DNA of 64,000 bases from Roseateles terrae. Lineage in GTDB: Bacteria > Pseudomonadota > Gammaproteobacteria > Burkholderiales > Burkholderiaceae_C. Under the pieces are notes generated by a model that worked only from the letters and a program-made list of their open reading frames with translations, searched no databases and was not told the origin of the DNA. Shown one piece after another: positions 33,293 through 42,021 of the stretch (positions within the stretch are counted from its first letter, which is position 1; every line of letters begins with the position of its first letter). The DNA lies in NCBI RefSeq assembly GCF_014192155.1, contig NZ_JACHXO010000005.1, forward strand, positions 186,001 through 250,000. Reading direction: 5' to 3'. Position numbers and translations under genes: made by a program.

Positions 33293-33311
33293 GATGAGAA
33301 TGGCTCTCATC
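33293..33311 (-). promoter_or_regulatory. Fur box upstream of fagA-fumC-ZIP
   Basis: GATGAGAATGGCTCTCATC has perfect seven-base arms (GATGAGA/TCTCATC) around five bases. The ATGAGA half-site is typical of Fur boxes in Pseudomonas and Burkholderiales. It lies 235 bases before the fagA start in the 33059-33349 gap, which is far for a simple promoter, so a longer leader is expected. The convergent end of the DUF1501 gene (33350) is on its other side. Confidence 0.65.
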
Positions 33312-33349
33312 GACAAGCGTTTGGGTCGCGAAGTGCGCGGGCCGTTCAG

Positions 33350-34564
33350 TCAGATCAGTGCGAGGTCACGAGGCGCTGCCGACGGGAACACCCGCGCCAG
33401 GGCGGCATTGGACAAGCCGAACTGGCGCTGCCACAGCCCGCCGAGCACCGCGCGGTAGTCGTTGAGCACCGGATAGTCCCGGTTCTGGAACAGCGTGGTG
33501 GCCGTCAGCGGCACTTGCTCGCCAGCGACCGGGCCACCCTGGGCCAGCCCGCCGCCCAGCAGCCAGTAGACGCTGCCGTGGCCGTGGTCCGTGCCGCGAT
33601 TGCCGTTCTCGCGAAAGGTGCGGCCGAATTCGCTGATCACCATCACCGTGGTCTGCCGCCACAGGCTGGGTCCCAATTCGTCGGCAATGGCTGCGAGGCC
33701 GCGGCCCAGTTCCTCGAAGCGCGACGCCAGCGCCCCGGTCGCGCCGCCCTGGTTCACATGCGTGTCCCAGCCGCCAATGTCGATGAAACCGAGGCTGAAG
33801 CGGCCGCGCATCAGCGTGGCAATGCGCCGCGCTTCCAGCTCGAAGCCCTTGGCGGGGATGGCATTGCGGCCGGCGGCATCCATCTCCTGCTTGAGCCGCT
33901 CGGGCGACAGGTCCCGCGCCAGTTCCTCACGCAGGGTCAGTCCTTCTTCGACATTGCCGGCCAGCGGCTGGCCCTGGTACATGCGGCTGATCAGATCGCG
34001 GCTGCGAGGATCGACCGCCGGCTTGGCGGTGTTGCGCAGCGCCGCATTGGCGATGCGGGCCGGGCCGCGGAAGGCGATCGGCAACTGGTCGGTGAAGGAC
34101 AGCGCCTGCTGGGCATCCAGCTCTGCGGCGAGGCGATTGAGAAAACCGGAGTTGTAGTCCCGCGAGCCGGTCAGCGGCTGGCCCATCTCGATGCTGTCCT
34201 GCGTTTCGAAATGGCTGCGGGTGAGGTCGTCGGTACCGGCAAACGGGATGAAACGGGCCTGGCCTGCCAGCATCAGCGGATGGATGCTGCTGCGCAGCGC
34301 CGGATGCAGGCCCCAGTCGGCATTCACCGGCAGGGCCGTGTCCGTGCCCGGACCCGGCCTGGCGATGGCGATGCGGGGCCGCTGCTCGTAGTAGAAGCTG
34401 CTGGAGACGGGCACCAGCAGATGGGTGGCGTCATAACCGCCGCGCAGGAAGACCAGCAGGAAGCGCGGGCGGTCCTGGCCGGCTGCAAACAGGCGCGCGC
34501 CCGAGAGGCCCAGGGCGCCGGCCGCCGCGGCCTGCAGCAGGTGTCGTCGATGGATGAGGCTCAT
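33350..34564 (-). CDS. DUF1501 exported protein
   Basis: A 404-residue protein with a twin-arginine type signal (MSLIHRRHLLQAAAAGALGL, ending near LFAAG). The DUF1501 body follows: RPRFLLVFLRGGYDATHLLV, then FIPFAGTDDLTRSHFETQD, GFIDIGGWDTHVNQGG and VMVISEFGRTFRENGNRGTDHGHG. The fold belongs to the sulfatase/alkaline-phosphatase-like group, but the activity is unknown. AGGAG lies six bases before the ATG. It follows the DUF1800 gene by 16 bases; the two families almost always occur as a pair and probably act together in the periplasm. Confidence 0.88.
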   Translation of the reverse strand: MSLIHRRHLLQAAAAGALGLSGARLFAAGQDRPRFLLVFLRGGYDATHLLVPVSSSFYYEQRPRIAIARPGPGTDTALPVNADWGLHPALRSSIHPLMLAGQARFIPFAGTDDLTRSHFETQDSIEMGQPLTGSRDYNSGFLNRLAAELDAQQALSFTDQLPIAFRGPARIANAALRNTAKPAVDPRSRDLISRMYQGQPLAGNVEEGLTLREELARDLSPERLKQEMDAAGRNAIPAKGFELEARRIATLMRGRFSLGFIDIGGWDTHVNQGGATGALASRFEELGRGLAAIADELGPSLWRQTTVMVISEFGRTFRENGNRGTDHGHGSVYWLLGGGLAQGGPVAGEQVPLTATTLFQNRDYPVLNDYRAVLGGLWQRQFGLSNAALARVFPSAAPRDLALI

Positions 34565-34580
34565 GAAAAACTCCTGCGGC

Positions 34581-36182
34581 TCATCGGTACATGAAATCCG
34601 GGCTGGACAGGTACAGGCTCAGCCATTGCTGCTGGGAGCCGGCCTGGGCCAGTGCATCGCGGGTGTTGGGGCCGACGGTCGCCAGCACCCGGGACTTGAG
34701 CGGGGTCAGGTCTGGCATCGGCACCGGCGTGTTGGTGCCGTCGGCCCGGAAGATCGGCGCCGCACCGCCGCCGATCTGGCGCGCCAGTTCAAAGCGGGTC
34801 GTCATCTGGCCGGCGCTGTTCCAGGCTTCATCCGTCAGCGGATAACCGTCCGGCGTCTGTTTGTCGTAGAGGCCCTGGCCGAGTCGCCGCAGCCAGTTCT
34901 GCAGCGGCTGGCTGTTGACCATCGGCCGGGACTCAAACCCGGCGCGCAGGCTGGAGAGCAAGTAGTGCTGCGGGTCCTTGAACTTCGGCGGCGTGCCGGG
35001 CGCAACAAAGGCCGGCGACAGGAGCAGCGGACGCAGCGTGGCGGGGATGTCGCCGCGGGTGCGCTGGAAGGCGCGGGCCATGTCGTCCACCAGCGCGGGC
35101 GGCGGTTGATCGCTCAGGAAAAACACCGCCAGCTTGCGGCTGATGTGCTGGGCGGTGGAGGGATGCGCCACCAGCAGGTCCAGCACTTCGTCCAGCTCCG
35201 CCGCGCCGCGTCCGCGGATGGTGTGGCCGAGGACCTGCTTGTCGCCGAAGTCGTGGCGTCCGGGGTGGAACTCGAAGAAGCCGTCCCGTTGGTAGAGCGC
35301 AGCAAGCCTGGGATTCAAGCGCGGCGGCTCGTCTTCGACGCGCACGCCAAAACCGGTCAGCACCCGCGCCAGTTCCTGCACGTCGCGCTGGGAGTAGCCG
35401 CCGTTCACCCCCAGCGTGTGCAGCTCCAGCAGCTCGCGGGCGTAGTTCTCGTTGATGGCACGCACGGCGTTCTGGTCGTTGTCCAGGTAACGCAGCATCG
35501 CCGGATGGCGGGCGACCGCGCCCAGCATGCGACGGAACGACCCCAGCGTCTGCGGACGCAGCGCGCGGTCTTCATAGTCCGGCAGCAGCAGTGCCACTTC
35601 CCGCTTGGCCTGATGCACATTGAAATGGTTGAACCAGAACCAGGCCATCTGCTCCAGCAATTGATGCTCGGAGTACAGCTGCCGGGTCAGTTGCCGGTCT
35701 CCCGCTTCACGCACGGATAGTTGGCGGCTGGTCTGGTACTGCTGCCGCAAGGCCACCCGCTGCGCTTCGTCGGCGGCCTTGTCGGCATTGCGGCGCAGGG
35801 CTTCTGCATCGCGCACCCGCAGCAGCGGATCGGTGCGGCTGATCTGCAAGGCGTCGATGCTGGCCTGGTAGGGCGGGGGCAGCTTGGTGGCGGGATGGGC
35901 CTGGAGCTGCTGCTCGACATAGCGCGGCCAGCCGAGCGCTTCAATGAGCGCCAGTTGTGATTGTGTGGCGCCCCAGCCGATGCGGTCGGCGGCGCGCTGG
36001 CGTTGCTGCGCATCCAGCGGCGCTGCCGCAGGGCCCGTGGCGCAGCCCGCCATGAACAGGCTGCCGCTCAGGCCGGCACCCAGTCCGAGGCCGCTGTGGA
36101 GCCCGGCGGTGGAGGCCGCGCCCGTCAGTCCACTGAGCCAGCGCATCGCGCCGCGACGGGAAAGTGTCAGCTTCGACATCAT
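34581..36182 (-). CDS. DUF1800 exported protein
   Basis: A 533-residue protein starting with MMSKLTLSRRGAMRWLSGLT, an export signal with a twin-arginine-like RR and a Cys in LFMAGCATG that could be a lipobox (about residue 50). DUF1800 landmarks are RIGWGATQSQLALIEALGW, QMAWFWFNHFNVHQ, YARELLELHTLGVNGGYSQ and ELARVLTGFGV. It stands first in a two-gene unit with DUF1501. The function of the pair is unknown. The 123 bases up to the end of the oxidoreductase gene show no clear terminator. Confidence 0.88.
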   Translation of the reverse strand: MMSKLTLSRRGAMRWLSGLTGAASTAGLHSGLGLGAGLSGSLFMAGCATGPAAAPLDAQQRQRAADRIGWGATQSQLALIEALGWPRYVEQQLQAHPATKLPPPYQASIDALQISRTDPLLRVRDAEALRRNADKAADEAQRVALRQQYQTSRQLSVREAGDRQLTRQLYSEHQLLEQMAWFWFNHFNVHQAKREVALLLPDYEDRALRPQTLGSFRRMLGAVARHPAMLRYLDNDQNAVRAINENYARELLELHTLGVNGGYSQRDVQELARVLTGFGVRVEDEPPRLNPRLAALYQRDGFFEFHPGRHDFGDKQVLGHTIRGRGAAELDEVLDLLVAHPSTAQHISRKLAVFFLSDQPPPALVDDMARAFQRTRGDIPATLRPLLLSPAFVAPGTPPKFKDPQHYLLSSLRAGFESRPMVNSQPLQNWLRRLGQGLYDKQTPDGYPLTDEAWNSAGQMTTRFELARQIGGGAAPIFRADGTNTPVPMPDLTPLKSRVLATVGPNTRDALAQAGSQQQWLSLYLSSPDFMYR

Positions 36183-36305
36183 GGCCAGAGCATGCCGTGA
36201 CCGAGCGGCGGCTGTCCACGGCCTTTGCGTTAATTCACCTCGCAACCGGCTGTTGCGTGAAGACTGCCACCGGTGGGCCCGATGGCAGCCAGATGAATCG
36301 GCACG

Positions 36306-39300
36306 TCAGAGCTCCGCTACACCCTTCACCCGGGCCACCGGCTTGGCCACCACGGCCACCGGCACCTCCGCCACGCGGCCGTGGAAGCGATCCAGCAGAT
36401 CCTTCCATTGCGCGCGCACCGTCACCACATTCGCCAGCTTCACATGGCCGTAACCGCGGATGCCTTCCGGCAGACGCGCCAGACGCACCGCCGTGTCCAG
36501 CCGCTCGGCGCTCAGATGCGCCAGCAGCTCGTCCACCAGCGCTTCGTAGTCGCGCAGCAGCTGACGCTCCATCCGGCGCTCTTCGGTCTTGCCGAAGACG
36601 TCCAGGGCGGAGCCCCGCAGACCCTTGAAGCGGGCCAGCACCTTCATCGCCTTGAAGGTCCAGCCGCCGAAGGTGACCTTCTTGACGCGGCCGTCGGGGC
36701 CAGGACGTGCCAGCAGCGGCGGGGCCAGATGGAAGCTCAGCTGGTCCCAGTCCTCGAACTGGTTGCGCAGGGCCTGCTCGAAGCGGCCGTCGGTGTAGAG
36801 CCGCGCCACTTCGTATTCGTCCTTGATGGCCAGCAGCTTGGCGTAATAGCGGGCCACGGCGCGGGTCAGGCGCAGTCCCTTGCCGGCCTCGCCCAGCGCG
36901 GTTTCTGCGGCGCGCACCCGCTGCACCAGCGCCTCGTAGCGACGTGCATAGGCCTCGTCCTGGTATTCGGTCAGGAAGGTCTTGCGGCGGGCGATCAGTC
37001 CGCTGTCGCCATCGAGCTGGTCGAAGTTGAAGAACTGCACCGGCGTCGCGGTGGATCCGGCCAGACGCTCCAGTGCCTGCGGCGCGCCGATGGCCAGGCG
37101 ACCCAATGCAAAGGCAGTCTTGTTGTTCTCCACCGCCACACCGTTGAGCTCGATCGCGCGCATCAACGAGGCCAGGCTCAGCGGCACCAGGCCGCGCTGC
37201 CAGCAGGCGCCCAGCATGATGATGTTGCTGGGCATGGTGTCACCCATCAGCCGCTGGGCGATGTCCTGCGCATCGATGCTGTTGATCAGGTCCGGCTGAC
37301 CGCCCACCGCATGCTGCATCTTGGCCAGCAGCGCTTCCGGCTGCAGCGACGCATCCGGTTGACGGACGAAGGCGGCCGTCGGCAGTTCGTGGGTGTTGGC
37401 CAGGATGACGGTGCGGCCCGCCTTGACGGTGGCCAGGGCGTCCGCACTGGCACCCACCACCATGTCGCAGGCCAGCAGCACGTCGGCCTGCTGGGTGTCG
37501 ATGCGGACCTGGTTCAGCAGGTCCTGCGTCGGCGCGACCCGCACGAACGACAGCACCGCGCCGCCTTTCTGGGCAAAGCCCATGAAGTCCAGCACCGAGC
37601 CCTGCTTGCCTTCCAGATGCGCGGCCATCGTGACCAGCGCACCCACGGTCACCACACCGGTGCCGCCAACGCCGGTAACCAGCATGTCGAACGGACCGGT
37701 CCAGGGCCAGGGCTTGGGCACGGGCAACGCAGCGATCTCGCGAGCGAGGTCCTCTGCGCCGAAGCCCGCCCCGGCGCGCTTCTTGAGCTTCGCGCCGTGC
37801 ACCGACACAAAGCTGGGGCAGAACCCGTTGACGCAACTGAAGTCCTTGTTGCAGCTGGTCTGTTCGATCGCGCGCTTGCGCCCCCAGTCGGTTTCCACCG
37901 GCACCACCGACAGGCAGTTGCTGGCCTGGCCGCAGTCGCCGCAGCCTTCGCACACGGCTTCATTGATAAAGATGCGGCGCGGCGGGTCGGGGAACTCCCC
38001 CTTCTTGCGGCGACGGCGTTTCTCGGCCGCGCAGGTCTGGTCGTAGATGAGGACGGTCACCCCTTCGATCTCGCGCAGCTCGCGCTGCACCTGATCGAGC
38101 TGGGCGCGGTCGTGGAAGGTGGTGCCGGCCGGGAACAGGCCCTCATGGCCCTGGTACTTGCCGATGTCGTCGGAAACGACCACCAGCCGCTTCACGCCCT
38201 CGGCCTCGACCTGCCGCGCAATCTGCGGCACGCTGGTCTGGCCGTCCACCGGCTGACCACCGGTCATCGCGACCGCGTCGTTGTAGAGGATTTTGTAGGT
38301 GATGTTGGCCCGCGCCGCGATGGCCTGGCGGATGGCCAGATAGCCCGAGTGGTAGTAGGTGCCGTCGCCGAGGTTCTGGAACACATGTCGCTCGGTGGTG
38401 AAGCGCGAATGCGCCGCCCAGTCCACGCCTTCGGCGCCCATCTGGATCAGGCCCGAGGTGCCGCGCTCCATCCAGCTGGCCATGAAATGGCAGCCGATGC
38501 CTGCGAGCGCGCGGGAGCCTTCGGGCAGCTTGGTGGAGGTGTTGTGCGGACAGCCCGAGCAGAAGTAGGGCTGGCGGCGCACACCATCGGCGCCGTTGGA
38601 GAGCAGGCAGGGGGTGAGGAAGTCCACCACCAGATGGCGACGGTCCAGGGCCGGATTCAGCCGGGCCAGCCAGTCGGCGACCGTCGGCATGATGCGGGAG
38701 GGGCGCAGTTCCCCGAGCGCGCTGAGCACCGGTTGCCCATGTTCATCGGTCTTGCCGACGACGCGGGGCCGTTGGCTGTCCGGCAGGTGGAACAGCAGTT
38801 CCTTGATCTGCCGCTCGACCACCGGCGCCTTTTCTTCGATGACCAGCATGTCGGTCAGGCCCTGCGCAAATTCACGCAGGCGGGTCGGCTCCAGCGGGAA
38901 GACCAGGCCCACCTTGTAGACCCGGACGCCGGCGGCAGCCAGGGCATTGGGATCCAGGTCCAGCCGGCGCAGGACTTCCATGAAGTCGTAATGCGCCTTG
39001 CCGACAGTGACGATGCCCAGCGTCGCGCGCGGGCTCACCACCACGTGCTTGTCGATGGAATTGACTCGGGCGAAGGCCAGCACCGCATCGATCTTGTGGG
39101 CGAGGCGGGATTCAAGCTCCAGGGACGGCAGGTCCACCGGGCGGATGTGCAGGGAGGTCGGCGGGGTGTGGGGGACGGGCTGTTCGAAGTCCAGCGGGAC
39201 GGCGTCCAGATCGACCGTCATGCCGGATTCGACGACTTCCGAAATCGCCTTGAAGCCGACCCACGCGCCGGAGAAGCGCGACAGCGCCCAGCCGTACAGC

Positions 39301-39959
39301 CCGAACTCGAGGTACTCGGCCACATTGGCCGGATGCACCAGCGGCATCGACCAGGCCTGCAGGGCGAGATCACTCTGGTGCGGGGTGCTGGAGGAAACAC
39401 AGCCATGGTCGTCGCCGCAGACCACCAGCACGCCGCCCTGCGGCGAGGTGCCGTAGACGTTGCCATGCTTGAGCGCGTCGCCGGACCGGTCCACGCCGGG
39501 GCCCTTGCCGTACCACATGGCAAAGACGCCATCGACGGTGCGCTTCGGGTCCAGCGCCACGCGCTGCACGCCCAGGCAGGCGGTGGCCGCGAGGTCTTCG
39601 TTGATGGCGGGCAGGAAGTTCACCTGCGCCTCGTCCAGGAACTTCTTGGCCTTCCACAGCTGCTGGTCCACCATGCCCAGCGGGCTGCCGCGATAGCCGG
39701 AGACGAATCCGGCGGTCTTCAGGCCCTGGCGCTCGTCCATGCGCTTTTGCATCAGCAGCAGGCGCACCAGGGCCTGGGTGCCGGTGAGGAAGACCTGTCC
39801 GCTGGTGGCAGCCAGGTTGTCGGAGAGTTTGTAGGGCCGCAGCGCCAGGGCACCGGTCTCGGCGGGCGGCTGCGACTCGGCGGCAACGGCGGTGGCGGCT
39901 TGCGCGCCCGCGGAGGAGGAAAGCGGGTGCGTCTTGCTGACGTCTTGTGAGCTGGACAT
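36306..39959 (-). CDS. Fused indolepyruvate ferredoxin oxidoreductase
   Basis: A 1217-residue cytoplasmic enzyme fusing the alpha (thiamine-diphosphate) and gamma parts of 2-ketoacid:ferredoxin oxidoreductase. It should convert arylpyruvates such as indolepyruvate to aryl-acetyl-CoA with reduction of ferredoxin. The N-terminal part has FVSGYRGSPLGMVDQQL and NEDLAATACLG. The thiamine region has FCSGCPHNTSTKLPEGS and ALAGIGCHFMASWM. An iron-sulfur motif follows (VCEGCGDCGQASNCLSV), and the gamma domain shows VTGVGGTGVVTVGALVTMAA. It is divergent from an Lrp regulator with a palindrome between them, the usual arrangement for this gene. Substrate specificity within branched or aromatic keto acids is not certain. 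Confidence 0.9.
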   Translation of the reverse strand: MSSSQDVSKTHPLSSSAGAQAATAVAAESQPPAETGALALRPYKLSDNLAATSGQVFLTGTQALVRLLLMQKRMDERQGLKTAGFVSGYRGSPLGMVDQQLWKAKKFLDEAQVNFLPAINEDLAATACLGVQRVALDPKRTVDGVFAMWYGKGPGVDRSGDALKHGNVYGTSPQGGVLVVCGDDHGCVSSSTPHQSDLALQAWSMPLVHPANVAEYLEFGLYGWALSRFSGAWVGFKAISEVVESGMTVDLDAVPLDFEQPVPHTPPTSLHIRPVDLPSLELESRLAHKIDAVLAFARVNSIDKHVVVSPRATLGIVTVGKAHYDFMEVLRRLDLDPNALAAAGVRVYKVGLVFPLEPTRLREFAQGLTDMLVIEEKAPVVERQIKELLFHLPDSQRPRVVGKTDEHGQPVLSALGELRPSRIMPTVADWLARLNPALDRRHLVVDFLTPCLLSNGADGVRRQPYFCSGCPHNTSTKLPEGSRALAGIGCHFMASWMERGTSGLIQMGAEGVDWAAHSRFTTERHVFQNLGDGTYYHSGYLAIRQAIAARANITYKILYNDAVAMTGGQPVDGQTSVPQIARQVEAEGVKRLVVVSDDIGKYQGHEGLFPAGTTFHDRAQLDQVQRELREIEGVTVLIYDQTCAAEKRRRRKKGEFPDPPRRIFINEAVCEGCGDCGQASNCLSVVPVETDWGRKRAIEQTSCNKDFSCVNGFCPSFVSVHGAKLKKRAGAGFGAEDLAREIAALPVPKPWPWTGPFDMLVTGVGGTGVVTVGALVTMAAHLEGKQGSVLDFMGFAQKGGAVLSFVRVAPTQDLLNQVRIDTQQADVLLACDMVVGASADALATVKAGRTVILANTHELPTAAFVRQPDASLQPEALLAKMQHAVGGQPDLINSIDAQDIAQRLMGDTMPSNIIMLGACWQRGLVPLSLASLMRAIELNGVAVENNKTAFALGRLAIGAPQALERLAGSTATPVQFFNFDQLDGDSGLIARRKTFLTEYQDEAYARRYEALVQRVRAAETALGEAGKGLRLTRAVARYYAKLLAIKDEYEVARLYTDGRFEQALRNQFEDWDQLSFHLAPPLLARPGPDGRVKKVTFGGWTFKAMKVLARFKGLRGSALDVFGKTEERRMERQLLRDYEALVDELLAHLSAERLDTAVRLARLPEGIRGYGHVKLANVVTVRAQWKDLLDRFHGRVAEVPVAVVAKPVARVKGVAEL

Positions 39960-40058
39960 GGCCTGTCTCCGGGCGGTGGGCCCGCTGATGGGGAAAAAGG
40001 CATTCTTGATGAGCGGTGAGTGTCAAACTTGCCTGCTTCTCTCCCGAGCCCTACGATC

Positions 40059-40077
40059 TTGAGTGGAAAAAACTCAA
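40059..40077. promoter_or_regulatory. Candidate Lrp operator between the oxidoreductase and regulator genes
   Basis: TTGAGTGGAAAAAACTCAA has perfect six-base arms around an A-rich seven-base centre. It lies 11 bases before the lrp-type start at 40089 and 99 bases before the oxidoreductase start at 39959. AT-rich centred palindromes of this size are typical for Lrp/AsnC regulators that control themselves and a divergent target. Confidence 0.5.
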
Positions 40078-40088
40078 ATTAGCGTGAA

Positions 40089-40571
40089 ATGGCAAAGGAA
40101 TCTTCTGACGTCGCCTTGGACCGGGCCACACGCCTGATCCTGGAGGCGCTGCAGCAGGACGCCAGCCTCAGCACCCAGCAACTGGCGGACCGCGTCGGCT
40201 TGTCCGCCACGCCCGTCTGGCGACGGGTGCGAGAGCTGGAAGAACGGGGAGTCATCCGCCGCCAGGTGGTGCTGGTGGACCGGGAGCAACTGGGGCTGTC
40301 CATCTGCGTGCTGGCCAATGTGAGCCTGGTGCGGCACAGCGAAGGGGCGGTGGAAGCGTTCGAGGCGATGGTGGCGGCCAGCCCGGAGATTGTGGAATGC
40401 CAGGCCATCACCGGTGAGGCGGACTACGTCATCAAGGTCGTCGCTCCCGACATGAAGGCCTACGACCAGTTCCTGCAGACCAAGATCTTCAAGGTGGCCG
40501 GGGTGCACAGCGTGCGCAGCAATGTGGTGCTGCGGGAAGTGAAGTACGAAACCGCCATGCCGGTGCCGTGA
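40089..40571 (+). CDS. Lrp/AsnC family transcriptional regulator
   Basis: A 160-residue regulator. Residues about 10-60 form the winged helix domain (ATRLILEALQQDASLSTQQL, LADRVGLSATPVWRRVRELE), and the C-terminal half is the ligand-sensing RAM domain (LANVSLVRHSEGAVEAFEAM, VECQAITGEADYVIKVVAPD). Members sense amino acids. Divergence from the indolepyruvate ferredoxin oxidoreductase gene and the palindrome between them suggest it controls that enzyme in response to an aromatic or branched amino acid. Confidence 0.92.
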   Translation: MAKESSDVALDRATRLILEALQQDASLSTQQLADRVGLSATPVWRRVRELEERGVIRRQVVLVDREQLGLSICVLANVSLVRHSEGAVEAFEAMVAASPEIVECQAITGEADYVIKVVAPDMKAYDQFLQTKIFKVAGVHSVRSNVVLREVKYETAMPVP

Positions 40572-40613
40572 TTCCGCATTGGCCGGGCTGGCGGGCTATG
40601 TCATGCTCGCCGC

Positions 40614-41315
40614 ATGTTCACCGTCTACGGCACTTCCGGAAAGATTTACACCGGCTCTCTGGAGCAGGTGCGTGATCTGGCGCCGGTGCAGGCGGTGGCC
40701 CGAACCCGGGCGGTGGCGCCCATCGCGCAGCAGGAGCCGGGCGAACCGTCGTCAGTGGCCGTGCGCCTGGGGCAAGGGCAGGGCGGCAGCAGCGGCGGAA
40801 GCGTACCGACCGGACCCAACCGACCGGAGCAGACCTATGCCGCGCATGAGGCACTCGCCGCCTACGGCGCACCCGCGACGGTGCGGCAACCCTTGTCCCT
40901 GGTGCGGCAACTCATGAGCCGGCGGCTGGTGAGTGTGCGGTCGGGCGTTTCGCTGCGGCGTGCCTGGGGAGTGTTGGCCCGCGCGGGCGTGGGGCAGGCG
41001 CCGGTGCTGGGCCCGCTAGGCGAGGTGATGGGGTTGATCACCCGCGCCGACCTGCTGCGCGGCTTGTCCGACGATCTCAGCCAGATGGGCGAAGTGACCT
41101 TGCGGCTGGATCAGCCGGTCGATGAGGTTATGTGGACCCCGGTGCCGGCCGCGCAGGAAGAGACCCCGGTGCGCGAGGCGGCGCAGCTGATGATGGACCT
41201 GGGACTGCCGGGCCTGCCGGTGGTGGACGAGACCGGCCATGCGCTGGCCTTTGTGTCCCGAAGCGATCTGCTGCGGGCGCTGACGCACGAGCCGCCGCTG
41301 GATCTGTGGTCCTGA
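40614..41315 (+). CDS. Tandem CBS-domain protein
   Basis: A 233-residue cytoplasmic protein. The first about 85 residues are variable and Gly/Pro-rich with no clear fold. Two CBS motifs follow: VRQLMSRRLVSVRSGVSLRR through LGEVMGLITRADLLRGL (about 98-150), and VDEVMWTPVPAAQEETPVRE through GHALAFVSRSDLLRALTHEP (about 168-228). CBS pairs bind adenosine nucleotides and act as energy or metal sensors. No partner enzyme is fused to it. It follows the lrp gene by 42 bases on the same strand and could be co-transcribed. Confidence 0.85.
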   Translation: MFTVYGTSGKIYTGSLEQVRDLAPVQAVARTRAVAPIAQQEPGEPSSVAVRLGQGQGGSSGGSVPTGPNRPEQTYAAHEALAAYGAPATVRQPLSLVRQLMSRRLVSVRSGVSLRRAWGVLARAGVGQAPVLGPLGEVMGLITRADLLRGLSDDLSQMGEVTLRLDQPVDEVMWTPVPAAQEETPVREAAQLMMDLGLPGLPVVDETGHALAFVSRSDLLRALTHEPPLDLWS

Positions 41316-41358
41316 ACCCCGTTTTGAGACGCTCCTGAGCGGTCCGCGCCGGGCGACC

Positions 41359-41796
41359 TCAATAACGCTTGTTGTACTTCTGCGCCGCTTCGAGTTCCAG
41401 CGCCTGCTGGGTGCGCCAGTCGGTGCAGACGAAGACGCCGTCCTCGAAGACGATGTCGGGCAGCGATCCGTCGCCATGGGCCATCCGCCCATCCTTGCAG
41501 ATCATGCTGCTCTGGGCACTGGACTGATCCGACAGGGCCTTGCCCACCGCCATGCTGTCCCGGGTGAACAGCGCCAGCGTCGCCATGCCGATCAGCAAAC
41601 CCATCACCAGCGTCACGCCGCCAACGATGTCCATGATGTCCCGCATCGCCGACGGCGGCTTGACCGTCGTGGGCGACAAGCGCTGGCCCGACGCAAAGCT
41701 CACCGCTTCCACCGTTCCGGCCTGGGGCGCGGGGCGGGCAGACGAGCGGGAATACGGCGAGGGGCGGGTGGATGCGCGGGTCGTGGCCATGTTCAT
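41359..41796 (-). CDS. Small single-pass membrane protein of unknown function
   Basis: A 145-residue protein with a basic, Ser/Thr/Pro-rich N-terminus (about 50 residues), one membrane helix (IMDIVGGVTLVMGLLIGMAT, about 54-77) and a C-terminal domain with two cysteines (SMICKDGRMAHGDG and DGVFVCTDWRTQQALE) that may form a disulfide if it is periplasmic. It ends AAQKYNKRY. I do not recognise the family. Two Met codons lie at the start (MNMATT); neither has a strong ribosome binding site. It is convergent with the CBS gene. Confidence 0.6.
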   Translation of the reverse strand: MNMATTRASTRPSPYSRSSARPAPQAGTVEAVSFASGQRLSPTTVKPPSAMRDIMDIVGGVTLVMGLLIGMATLALFTRDSMAVGKALSDQSSAQSSMICKDGRMAHGDGSLPDIVFEDGVFVCTDWRTQQALELEAAQKYNKRY

Positions 41797-41986
41797 CTAT
41801 CGATCGGACGGCGGTGCGGGCCGGACGGCGGGGCAAGCACTGCCACTACGGGCAGGTGTCGAACGAACCATCCAAGCCTACTAGGCGACCGGCCTTGGCA
41901 ATCACTTAAATGCGGGGTCGATCCCCAAAAATGCACGGGGCAGACGGGTGCTTGCCGTTGGTTACAGTCGTTGCAGAATTAAGATT

Positions 41987-42020
41987 TTGGCGCTCAAGAA
42001 AACCATTTTTGGTGCGCCAA
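41987..42020 (+). promoter_or_regulatory. Stem-loop abutting the cheZ start codon
   Basis: TTGGCGC (41987-41993) pairs with GCGCCAA (42014-42020), and an inner ACCA/TGGT stem (42002-42005 with 42010-42013) stacks directly on it. The structure ends one base before the cheZ ATG at 42022, in place of a normal ribosome binding site. It could limit translation of cheZ. Confidence 0.4.
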
Positions 42021-42021
42021 C

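Noticed and set aside
36381-39950. Open frame of 1189 codons on the plus strand
   Set aside because: It lies exactly opposite the fused indolepyruvate ferredoxin oxidoreductase, has no recognisable domains and is His/Gln-rich, as expected from antisense reading of high-GC coding DNA.
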